NCBI RefSeq assembly: GCF_000182925.2
Contig: NC_026505.1
Span: forward strand, 5,642,001-5,706,000
Length of the DNA: 64,000 nt
Direction: 5' to 3'
Source of the DNA: Neurospora crassa OR74A
Taxonomy: Eukaryota; Ascomycota; Sordariomycetes; Sordariales; Sordariaceae
Part shown: positions 12,501 to 21,900 of the stretch, one piece after another
Layout of the letters: every line of letters starts with the position of its first letter
How positions within the stretch are numbered: position 1 is the first letter of the stretch
The notes under the pieces: model-generated
The model's database searches: none
What the model was told of the DNA's origin: nothing
The model's input: the letters and a program-made list of their open reading frames with translations, nothing else
Made by a program: the position numbers and the translations under genes

Positions 12501-12630
12501 CGCGACGGGGACCGTGGCCCTGACCGAGATGGCCCTGGCCACCGGGGCCTCCATTCATCCTGGGGATTCCCATATCGGCATTACCCTGCATTGGCTGCCC
12601 AGCCGGCAGATGCCCGGTGCTGTTCATCAT
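9597..12630 (-). CDS. Ubiquitin carboxyl-terminal hydrolase, Ubp3/USP10 type
   Basis: Cysteine protease that removes ubiquitin from substrates. Yeast Ubp3 works with Bre5 in vesicle traffic and ribophagy; that role is inferred here. Exons on the minus strand are 12630-10993 and 10937-9597, with a 55 nt intron (GTAAGTG...CACTAG), giving 992 residues. The first ~500 residues are low complexity: Gly/His-rich, then Pro/Gln/Tyr-rich, then Pro/Ala/Ser/Thr-rich. The USP domain follows. The Cys box GLVNTGNMCYMNS ends exon 1 with Cys542, and exon 2 continues ILQVLVNCIPFYDFLD. QQDAEEFLGFLL is the Gln/Asp box, the His box is SGGHYTVDV (His866) followed by WVRIDD (Asp883/884), and the protein closes with AYLLFYQRI. 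A zinc-ribbon CXXC pair is not evident. The ATG chosen begins MMNSTGHLP. An upstream frame stops by overlapping it (see findings), so an N-terminal exon cannot be excluded. Confidence 0.93.
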
Positions 12631-13682
12631 GCCGGCTTGGGAGATGTGGCGGCGCGGTAGCTGCTCACCGGCGTGAGGCCACCGCAGCGAGTCGGAATGT
12701 GCTGGCGCCCAATGAGGCGGGTTGCGAGAGGCCGAATCAGCTTCGGACGCGGGGTTGCGGGGGGGGAGGGAGGAGAGAGCTTGGGTTGCCGCCGGTCGTG
12801 GTGGCCGGATTCGGATGACGCCGAAAGCTGGGCTGGAACCGCGACTGTGACTCGGGGCTGCGAATATCGGGGTCCCGGGGGCGGGGGTTGGGTGTGGGAC
12901 TCGAGGAGGCGCCTTGAGGATTTTGGTCCTCTGCGGGCGTCCACTTCTTTGCTGGCAAGAGAGGCGTCGTCAAAGGTGCCGCCTACAATGTCCAGTCCTG
13001 TTTGCACACGCTGCAAACCGACGGGAGGTGTCGAGGGTTTGGTTGGTGACGGCGCGGCGTTGACGAGGTCCCGGCCGATACAAGATATGTTTTTTGGAGG
13101 GGAAGGTTAGGCAAGGCAAGCCAAGGTAGTAGTAGCCCAGCCTCTCAGGTGTGAGGTGGTGTGGGTGGGTGTGGATGGGTTCTGGTTGTGGTGTGTTGTA
13201 GTGGCAGGAGTCGATGGGGACATCCAGCGAGAGGGTAGGTGAATAATTGGCAGGCGGGCGTTCAGGTCGGCAGGGGCAAGGTACAAGTAGCCCGCGAGCC
13301 CGCCTGGTAGATACCTCTAGTAGTCAAGTACCTAGGTAGCTAGCCCTGCAACGGGACGCAGCAAGCAGGGACCTGGGAGGGGTGTCTGTTCTGCGGTTCC
13401 TGAAGAATTTGGGTAGGTGAAGGACGGTGCGTCACACGTCCTGGATGGGGACGGAAGACCTCGAGTTTGACCAGTACAAAATAAAACAAAATAGAATAAT
13501 CAACAGCGGCGATGATTCGGCCTACACAAGATTCACAAAATGGAAGTTGAGAGACAACCAAGGTTGAACAAAAAGTCAGAAACAGTGTGACAGAACGTGG
13601 GCCGGGCCTCAGTCTCCCTGGGACCTGGCCCGCTGTGAGTGGCAGCCAGGCACTTGGACGTGGAGTTGGCTGGCAGAGGGAA

Positions 13683-13713
<31 letters not shown>

Positions 13714-14221
13714 ATGATGCCTGTAGTGAGTGGCGGCAAGCAAACGGCAACCTTTCCCTTGACTGTGTCAGGATGAGTTTCTCTCTGCCTTCCGGTCAAC
13801 GTAGGAAGGAGTCGAAGATGTGCGCTTGGTTAAATTCACTTTGGTTGAAGTAAAGCTTTCTCTTGTTGCTCAAACTTGTCCTTTTTCCATCTTTACTTGG
13901 TTACTCGTTCCTGTACTGTAGCGGAGCGCATCCCACCAACAGAAGCTGTGAACCCCGCGGAGGGACAGTTGGAACCTATGTAGTTCTGTTGGCAGGCGAA
14001 ACAGCACAATACTAGTGGAGCCAAAACGCTCGGACCATATCCCATATGTGATCCAAGCAGCGATCGAGTGTTTGACGCTCTTGATGTTGACTCGCAATTC
14101 TCGTAGTCTCTATCACATTGACCTCCGACGACAAGCTTCAGCGGACCCGCCCCACAATTATGTGGGTCTCCTCTCCTCGAACTTTTGTAAGAGGAGGTCT
14201 GTTACAGTTTTGCGCCAAAAC
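12631..14221. promoter_or_regulatory. Leader and promoter region of the ubiquitin hydrolase gene
   Basis: GC-normal 1.6 kb upstream of the minus-strand hydrolase gene. On the minus strand it carries a 129-codon frame (13016-12627) whose TGA overlaps the gene's ATG, and a 78-codon Pro-rich frame (12973-12737). Both may be upstream ORFs in a long 5' leader, or chance. A (GGC)n tract lies at 13683-13711. No other gene was recognised. Confidence 0.45.
13683..13711. repeat. (GGC)n trinucleotide repeat
   Basis: Nine to ten uninterrupted GGC triplets in the presumed upstream region of the ubiquitin hydrolase gene. Confidence 0.9.
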
Positions 14222-14368
14222 GCCGTCGGCTGTAGAAACTCCTATATAAACTCCAAATTTTCTTTTTATATTTTCCCTTATAATAAAATAAGGAAAAATA
14301 GTAAAAATAAGAATAAGGTATCCGGAGGATGGTTTTTTTAAGCTCTTTTTAAAAATAATTTTTTTTTT

Positions 14369-14383
14369 AAGCTCGGACCACCC
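14369..14383 (+). repeat. GGACCACCC module, copy 1
   Basis: AAGCTCGGACCACCC, followed by a degenerate TAATACAACCTTAAAGG. First of three copies in the small element. Confidence 0.7.
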
Positions 14384-14504
14384 TTTATAGTAATACAACC
14401 TTAAAGGTAAACCTTCGTCGGCTGCAGTTGCTTTTAAAGTTTTGGACACTCCTTATTTTTTACCCTATTAATAATCGTATAACTATAAAAAATATATGTT
14501 GAGA

Positions 14505-14592
14505 ATGGCCTCGATGAGCCGGTTCTAATGGTATTATTTTTGTAAAGCACGGACCACCCCTTGAGGTAATGCAACTTCGAGGGGGTAGTATT
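14505..14592 (+). repeat. GGACCACCC module, copy 2
   Basis: Reads GGCCTCGATGAGCCGGTTCT, a spacer, then AAGCACGGACCACCC (14545-14559) and GGTAATGCAACTTCGAGGGG. It starts ~165 bp before copy 3 and shares the full layout with it. Confidence 0.75.
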
Positions 14593-14669
14593 TTATTTTT
14601 CTACTTTTAAATTTCTTTTATTTCTAATTTTAATATTAATGTGTTTAATAAGATATTAATATAAGGAGG

Positions 14670-14755
14670 ATGGCCTTGATGAGGCGGTTCTAATAGTATT
14701 ATTTCTATAAAGCTCGGACCACCCGTTAAGGTAATGCAGCCTCGAGGGGGTAAAA
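14670..14755 (+). repeat. GGACCACCC module, copy 3
   Basis: Reads GGCCTTGATGAGGCGGTTCT, a spacer, then AAGCTCGGACCACCC (14710-14724) and GGTAATGCAGCCTCGAGGGG. It differs from copy 2 mainly by transitions. Confidence 0.75.
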
Positions 14756-15036
14756 GCTTTAAATTTCAAAGCCTTGCATCTCAATGAATATTAGTCGTAT
14801 AAGAAAATTAAGACCACCATTAGATTGAGAATGGAAATTTCTATATAAATGTCATTTTTACCTACTTATATTAATTTTGCTAGATTTATTATATATATTA
14901 ATACTTAGTTATTCTTCTGCAGCCGACGGCTAAAAAACCCAAAACCCGCTCAGACCTGCTACCGCAAAAAGGGTGGGGTGGGGTGGTTTTGGAGGTGTGT
15001 GGGTCATTGAGAACTGAGACTACAATTCTCGGAGGT

Positions 15037-15044
15037 ATTTGAAA
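15037..15044 (+). repeat. Left 8 bp target-site duplication (ATTTGAAA)
   Basis: ATTTGAAA directly abuts the left terminal inverted repeat and is repeated exactly at 55341-55348 outside the right one. Confidence 0.9.
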
Positions 15045-15130
15045 GAGAAACTCTATCCGCACGTAGATGAAACTCTATCCGCACGTAGATCCACCTTTTT
15101 TCCCACACCCAACCCTAACCCTACACAACC
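15045..15130 (+). repeat. Left terminal inverted repeat (86 bp)
   Basis: Begins GAGAAACTCTATCCGCACGT and contains two tandem 22 bp units (15047-15068, 15069-15090), a T6 run and CCCAACCCTAACCCTA. It pairs with 55255-55340, with three differences, all A here against G in the right copy read in the same orientation. Confidence 0.92.
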
Positions 15131-15407
15131 CTGACCTATTAGATGTATTCTTTTATAAATTTCGCCTAGAAAGCTAGGCATTACACTCTTACAGGCTATA
15201 CCAAGCCCAAACTCCAAACTGCAGCCAATATATATACTAAACTAGTTTTATAAGGCACTTTACAACGCACTTTATAGGGCATTTAACGGTACGGTCGTAC
15301 GTCGCACTTAATTAAATTATTTAATTAAACAATTAATTAATTATACTTAATCTATATTAATCTATATATCTATAATCTATTTAATTTCTACTATATAATT
15401 GAGTAAT
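15131..15407. other. Left inner segment of the TIR element
   Basis: AT-rich, RIP-affected remnant between the left TIR and the first nested retrotransposon. No coding sequence was seen. The last five bases, GTAAT (15403-15407), are the target duplication of element 1. Confidence 0.6.
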
Positions 15408-15747
15408 TGTTAGGAACGTAGGCGAAAGGTAGGCTAAGGTAACTACGGTCGTAGCTATACGTAGGGGATAGCAAGTTAGGAGTTAATCTAAAAATATATT
15501 AATAACTACTAACTATAATAAATTATACTTTATTAAACCTCTTTTATACCTATACAAACTCTATTTATCCGCTAACGAGCATTATAGAACCTCGTACTAA
15601 TCTAACGCCTCAGCGTAGTACCGGATTATCCTTCCCGTAAGTCCGACCCGATATAAGTATTATTATTAATAATCCTATATATCGATTAATAAAGGGGAAT
15701 AGCAACTACTAAAGTACTTCTATATACGAATTCTTAGCCTCCTAATA
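15408..15747 (-). repeat. Element 1 3' LTR
   Basis: On the plus strand it runs TGTTAGGAACG...TCCTAATA. On the coding strand this is a TG...CA LTR with one RIP change at its start. It matches 24300-24639 and 58417-58756 along its whole length. Confidence 0.93.
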
Positions 15748-15764
15748 CAACCCCCCCCCTTATA
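15748..15764 (-). other. Polypurine tract of element 1
   Basis: Directly next to the LTR, the minus strand reads AAGGGGGGGGG followed by TTG, a good plus-strand primer. Element 4 has the matching run at 58757-58767. It fixes the element's orientation. Confidence 0.75.
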
Positions 15765-15965
15765 AATTCCATCCTCAGAACCTTTATAATTTATAATAAA
15801 TCCTAATTAAATAGCGGAGGGTATTAGTATTATATTATTATAATATTATTAAGCTATATTACCGGCGAAAGTACAATATCCTCGCCCTTTAATTCCGGCG
15901 AGCCGTTACTCGTAATAACCACTAACGCTATATCCCGGATATTATAACCGCTTCGCCGCCGGTAA

Positions 15966-16541
15966 GCCGCCCGCTAGAATATTAGTATTATAATATCCCT
16001 TCTCCTAAATTCCAAATACAGATACGAAGCCACCCGCCCGAACATCGGCATTATAATATTTATTCTTACGAGCTCTAAATACAATAACGAAGCTACTTAT
16101 TAGAATATTAATATTGTAATATTTATTCTTACAAACTCTAAATATAGCGAGCCGCCCGCTAGAATATTAGTATTATAATATCTATTCTTATAAATTCCGA
16201 ATATAAATACAAAGCCGCCTACCAAAATATTAGTATCGTAATATTTATTTTTATAAACTCTAAATACAATAAGCCGCCCGCTAGAATATTAGTATTATAA
16301 TATCTATTCTCCTAAACTTTAATACGAATATAAAACCGGTATTAAATCCAACTATCTAACGTACCGCCTACTAAAATATTAGTATTATAATATCTATTCT
16401 TATAAACTCTAGTATAAATATAAAACTAATATTAAATTTAAAATATTAGTGTTCCGCCCGCTAAAATATCGGTATTATAATATCTATTCTTATAAACTCT
16501 AATGTAAATATAAAACTAGTATTAAATTTAAAAAATTAATT
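15966..16541 (-). repeat. Tandem array of ~60-90 bp units, eight copies, in element 1
   Basis: Eight units, each containing a core like CCGCTAGAATATTAGTATTA then TAATATCTATTCTTATAAA. Five short units (~60 bp) are followed by three longer ones (~88 bp). The homologous array in element 4 has six units. Confidence 0.88.
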
Positions 16542-17760
16542 AAGTTCCCAACCGTTATTAAAACTATTATTCCGTAGGCGTACGAGGTAGTAAGTATCGT
16601 TTTACCTAACGAGGAGTACTATATTAAATTTAAGAGTATTAATAAATACTTTAAAATATTAATATAATTACGCCTTATAGTTCCTTTTACCGGATATTCT
16701 CTATTATCCGCATTCGCAATACAATTTAATACTCTCGCAAAATACCCTTTATTATTTACGCCTACTATATAATACCTACGTAATCGAATCCAAAGCTTTT
16801 CTCGTAAGTTATTCTCCGTTTAATTATTTATACCTATTACGACCTATTATAATACCTAAATACAATCCCCTTCCTTATAAATTCTATCCTTAGGACCTTC
16901 GTTTCCTTCCTTCGCCTCCTATAATTCTATATACTACTTCTTTTATAAACCTCCTTCACTTATATTATTCCTTCCTAATCGCCTCTCTATTACCCTCGCT
17001 TTATTTTTTATATTACTCTCTTTATTCTAATAATATAATTTTTAACTACTACCCTTACTCTCTCTACTATAATCCGAATTATATACCTTCCTATTTTCCG
17101 CCTTTCTCTCCTACCTTTTTACAACTACTACTATTACCTATTCGTTCTATCCTTCCCCTTCTAATTATCGCCTTCGTCTTATCCTTCTATTTACCCCCTC
17201 CTACTACCTATATAATTACTTAACGTTCTTTTTACCTTATATTATTTTATATTCACCCGCCTAAAATTATACCCGCTTACCTCAATTTATATTCGTATAA
17301 GGACCTCCTCCCTCATCTATATAATACCCCTTCTACNNNNNNNNNNNNNNNNNNNNNNNNNNNNNNNNNNNNNNNNNNNNNNNNNNNNNNNNNNNNNNNN
17401 NNNNNNNNNNNNNNNNNNNNNNNNNNNNNNNNNNNNTACCTTCTTCACCTCTCCTTTTCTTCTTCCTCCTATCTTTACCTTTACTACTATATTCGCCCCC
17501 CCTTCGCTTATACCGGCCCCCCCCTTAAATATATACTTTACTATTATATATTTATATATTAATCCCCGCCTCTTAAATATATTTAATTAATATATTTATT
17601 TCCCCTCTCTATTTTCCTTTTTCTACCCCATCCTCATCCTCCCCTCGCCCTATATTTATTACTAACCCTTACCCGGCTATTTTCTTTCCTATATTTTAAT
17701 AATATCTATCCTTTTATTTATTTAAAATATAATATTATTCTAACCTAAATATTTACAAAC
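16542..17760 (-). pseudogene. Extra RIP-damaged ORF downstream of pol in element 1
   Basis: The minus strand shows long stretches of coherent amino-acid sequence broken only by RIP-type stops, for example ENNLREKLWIRLRRYY around 16,755-16,815 and, upstream, Lys/Glu/Arg-rich sequence with EAKEGNEGPKDRIYKEGD. It lies 3' of the chromodomain and of a poly(A) tract, before the tandem array. It is not gag or pol by position. I do not recognise the family. A 100-N gap interrupts it. Confidence 0.45.
17337..17436. other. Assembly gap (100 N)
   Basis: One hundred Ns. Comparison with element 4 near 60,218-60,240 suggests that almost no sequence is missing, so 100 is a placeholder length. Confidence 0.95.
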
Positions 17761-17831
17761 GCTCCAACCCTAAACCTATACGAAATTTTTGAATTAATTG
17801 GCTAAAATACCTGCCAAACCAAAGGTACGTT

Positions 17832-17833
<2 letters not shown>

Positions 17834-17887
<54 letters not shown>
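17834..17887 (-). repeat. 54-nt poly(A) tract inside element 1 (T on plus strand)
   Basis: Uninterrupted T54 on the plus strand, that is A54 on the coding strand. The related copy has 62 at 60,619-60,680 in the same place. An internal poly(A) is unusual for an LTR element. Confidence 0.93.
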
Positions 17888-17891
<4 letters not shown>

Positions 17892-18619
17892 CACTAACGT
17901 CTTTTCCTTCCAAAATTCAATAAAAAATCGCAATATTCGCTAACAATACGCCGCTACATATTTAAAATCCTTTATAGTATTTATAATTTATAAAACGTTA
18001 TATAAAATATAGTAGTTAAAATTATACGCTTTACTAATACTAATAGCCCCCTACCTACCCCCCTTTTATAGTAATTATATTATTCTATAATAATATTTTA
18101 AACTATAATATAAGTACGCCTAATTAATAATAATCTCTTTATAATATTACTTAGGATATTTCGTACTCCTAACTTTAATTATAAAAGTTACTTAAAATTA
18201 AGCTACTATAGTATTAGTAATATTAATACTAATATCGATCCAATAACCCCCCTTAACTCTCTTATAAATATCTCTATACTAAATACTCCTATTTATATCC
18301 CCCCCTCCCTTAATTATAATTATAGTCCCTAATATTAATTAATTAATAGGAAATTAGTATTATTAAATAAAAAATTAAATAAATTATTAAAATTTATAAG
18401 GAAGGACTATAAATAAATAATATAAAGTAGTATTTATAAATATTATTAATAAGCGTAGTAGCGTACAAAAATATTCCTCCTAAAATTATAAGTTTTAATC
18501 CTATATTAATAATAGCGGACGCTACCGAGGATTTTTTTATTTAGGGCGATAATAGAAAATGTGGGCTATATTTTATTTAATACCTTATTAATATCCTATA
18601 TTAAATTAAATTTCCTTCC

Positions 18620-18960
18620 CTTCCTATCTCTCATCCTATTTAGCATCTTTACTTTATATTTCCACCTTATATTTCTATTTTACATCTCTAATTTACCTCT
18701 CTACTCTATATCTCTACTTTATATCCCTACTTTACAGCTCACATCTATATCTTATATCTACATCTTACATTTATATTTTATATTTATATTTTATATTTTA
18801 TATTTATATTTTATATCTTTATTTTACATCTTATATCTTACATTTATATCTTACATCTTTACTTTATATTTTATATCTTATATTTATATCTTACATCTCT
18901 ACTTTACATTTTGCGTCTTACATTTACATTTCGCGTTTTTACTCTACATCTTCAAACAAT
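18620..18960. repeat. TATATCTACATCTTA-type low-complexity array
   Basis: Degenerate pyrimidine-biased repeats of 5-6 bp words (TTTATA, TTTACA, TCTACA) between the chromodomain and the poly(A). Element 4 has the same array at ~61,430-61,800. The plus-strand frame through it is a by-product of the repeat. Confidence 0.8.
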
Positions 18961-18999
18961 TACTATTCTCCTTCCTTTATTTAATTAATTTTTATTAAC

Positions 19000-21900
19000 T
19001 TAATAGTCGGCCCGCTATTAATACGCCACTATTATATTTCCTTAGCCTTATATTCCTTAAGAAGGTTTAGGCAATTTATATCCTCTTACAAAACCTACGA
19101 ATTCTTATTATCCGGATACCCCTTCTATTTAACCTAAAATTAATATTAATAACCGGATCTATAATACTTTATAATCGCCTTAACTTCGTACTAAATATTA
19201 TCCTCTTTAATATCTATAATTTCCCTTCGTAATATTACTACAACGGGATTCCTATAGTATAATTTTAATAGAGTAATAGGGAATACTAAGTAAATTCGGT
19301 AACGTATAAGGAATATAAATTAATATACTATCTTCTTTTCTCTAATAACCTTAATAATTTAGAAAGGTCCTAAAAACTTATCTATTAATTTAATGCTTAG
19401 GTAATGTTATTTAATATACTTCGTATTAAATAAAACTTAATTTCTAATATCAAATTCTTTTAATTTCCGAACTTTATTATACTATTTCATATACCCCTAA
19501 TTAATAACCTTTAAAACTACTATAACTTCTACCCGCTTATAAAGTAATTCGTTGATTTAATTAATAATTATTATTAGTAGGACTATCCTCCGCCCTCGCT
19601 CTAAGTCTACTAGTCCCCAAAAATAATACCCTAAAAGTAGCTCTAAGGAGGACTTTCTAATAATAATATAGAAATAATTATTATATATTTATTATACTAG
19701 CGTAATTTTTTCGGCCCAATTAACTTACTCTATATTATAGAAGATTCGAAAGTACAATTCTAAATTCTAATTTTACTTTTCTATTTATCCGTCCGTTTAA
19801 GGGTATTAGGCTATACTAAAACGTTTATAAATATCTAAGAATTCGTAGTAAGTCTTCTAAAATTAATTTGTAAAAAAGCTACCTCTATCTAATATAATCG
19901 AATCCGGGAAGTTAAATTACTAAAAAACATTTCGCTAGAAAAAGAATATAAATTATCGAATATTAATTATCTTTTATATAGGAATATATAAAGCGTATTT
20001 AGTAAAATAGTTAATAATAATAAAAATTATATTGCAGGTCCGATTAGATATAGGGTTAAATGATTTTAGTATTCTAATAATAAAATTATATAAAATATTT
20101 TATTAAAGGATAATAGGGATAGGTAACGACCTTAATAGCCTATATAGCCGGTAGTTACACAATTTAGCTTTTTAATATACTAAATATTTACGGACGTATA
20201 ATTCAATGTCGGTTGTAATAGTAAATTAATAATAGAATTAATTAATACATTTCAATATTTTCCTCTAACCTAAATATCTAGCTATTATTATATTATAGTA
20301 AGNNNNNNNNNNNNNNNNNNNNNNNNNNNNNNNNNNNNNNNNNNNNNNNNNNNNNNNNNNNNNNNNNNNNNNNNNNNNNNNNNNNNNNNNNNNNNNNNNN
20401 NNTCCCCCTACAAATTCTACCTTTCTTCTTACAATTTAGCCCTTTTATCCTTTAATACCCAACCCTCTTTTATTTCGCCTATATTTTATTATTATTCCTT
20501 CTCTTTTATTACTATCTTTTAAACCTCTTTTCTAATTAAAATTATTTATCTTACTAATATTTTTAATACCTAACTTTCCTTTATTACCCAATTTTTTTCT
20601 TTATTCCTTTTAATAACCTTTATTAATAGGTAGTCGCCCCCTACCTCCGGTTCTCCCCCTTACAATTACAATTTCTTTAATAATCTATCCGCCGGATTTA
20701 ATTTTCCTAAACAATATTTAATCCTAAAATTATATACCGCTAATTCTAATATTTACCAATTCTACTTTACACTTACCCATTCCTTATTTTAAAAATATTA
20801 TAAATTTAAATAATCTATAATTATTAGGAATAATTTATCTATATATAATAAATATTACCTTTATACTTTTAATACTCTTATAATTACTAATAACTCTCTA
20901 TCCCTAACCCTATACCTAATTTCCTTTAACAATTTCTTCTTTAAAAAGAAAGCTACTAAGTACTATTTATTGCTATACAATTATATAAGAACCGCCCCGA
21001 TTGCGAAGTCCAACGTATTTATCTCTATTTAAATTTATAATGCTAGGTTGAAGTAGCGCAATATAAGAGTTTCCTAGAATAATTTTTTAAATTCTTCGAA
21101 TACTTCTTCCACTTCTACTATAAATTCGAATAATTTCTATTTATCCCCCTTTAATAATTTTATTAAAAGTATAATTACTTTAGAATATAATATTATAAAG
21201 TATTAATAAAACCCTATAAACCTTAGGAAGATTTAAATATTATAAATGTTTATTAGAACCTCCTATTCCGCAATTACTACTACCTTTTCTAAATCTATTA
21301 ACATACTTTTTAGGGAAACAATATATCCTAAGAATAATACCTACTTTATATAAAACTTATATTTACTTAAATTTATATAGAAGTTACAATTTTATAGTTA
21401 TTAAAGGACTTCCTTAATATAGTTAATATAGTCTTCTTTATTCTTACTATAAATTAGAATATTATTAAAGTAAATAATATATATTATATTTATTAGCCCT
21501 ACTAACGTATTATTAATATATACTTAAAATATTACTAGTACGTTCGCTAATCCTATTAGTATAATTAAGAATTTATAGTACCTATACTTCGTACGAAACG
21601 CTATCTTCTTTTCATTTCCCTCTTAAATCCAAATCCTATAATATATATCCTTTAAATCCAACTTTATAAAGACTTTAACTAATAATAACTAATTAAAAAT
21701 CTTTTAAATAAAGGGTAATACTATCCAATTCTTCTTTATAACCTTATTTAATATTTTAAAATTAATATAGAACTTTAACTTTCTACCCTTCTTTAGAATA
21801 AAAATAATAAGGGTGCCTATTAAATTAATAGAAAGATAAATCTATCCTTTCTAAAGTACTTCTACTAACTATTCGTATAATACTTCTAATTTTTTAATAT

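Larger units (their letters stand above)
14222..14930. mobile_element. MITE-like AT-rich element with 16 bp terminal inverted repeats
   Basis: The ends are GCCGTCGGCTGTAGAA (14222-14237) and, reverse-complemented, GCCGTCGGCTGCAGAA (14915-14930); the only difference is a C/T transition. The interior is AT-rich, non-coding and holds three spaced copies of a GGACCACCC module. A further partial end-like copy (CGTCGGCTGCAG) sits near 14418. Flanks are GC-normal. A clear target duplication was not found, so the exact ends are uncertain. Confidence 0.5.

Noticed and set aside
11512-12660. 382-codon plus-strand frame opposite the ubiquitin hydrolase N-terminus
   Set aside because: Arg/Gly/Val-rich shadow of the Pro/Ala/Gln-rich minus-strand coding region; the minus strand has the USP domain and spliced structure.
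15091-15130. True interstitial telomere
   Set aside because: Only about two CCCTAA units, present identically in both TIRs, so it belongs to the transposon and is not a telomere fusion.
18561-18998. 145-codon plus-strand frame rich in Ile/Leu/Tyr/Phe (apparent membrane protein)
   Set aside because: Artefact of the TTTATA/TACATC low-complexity array in element 1; element 4 has the same array without this frame.
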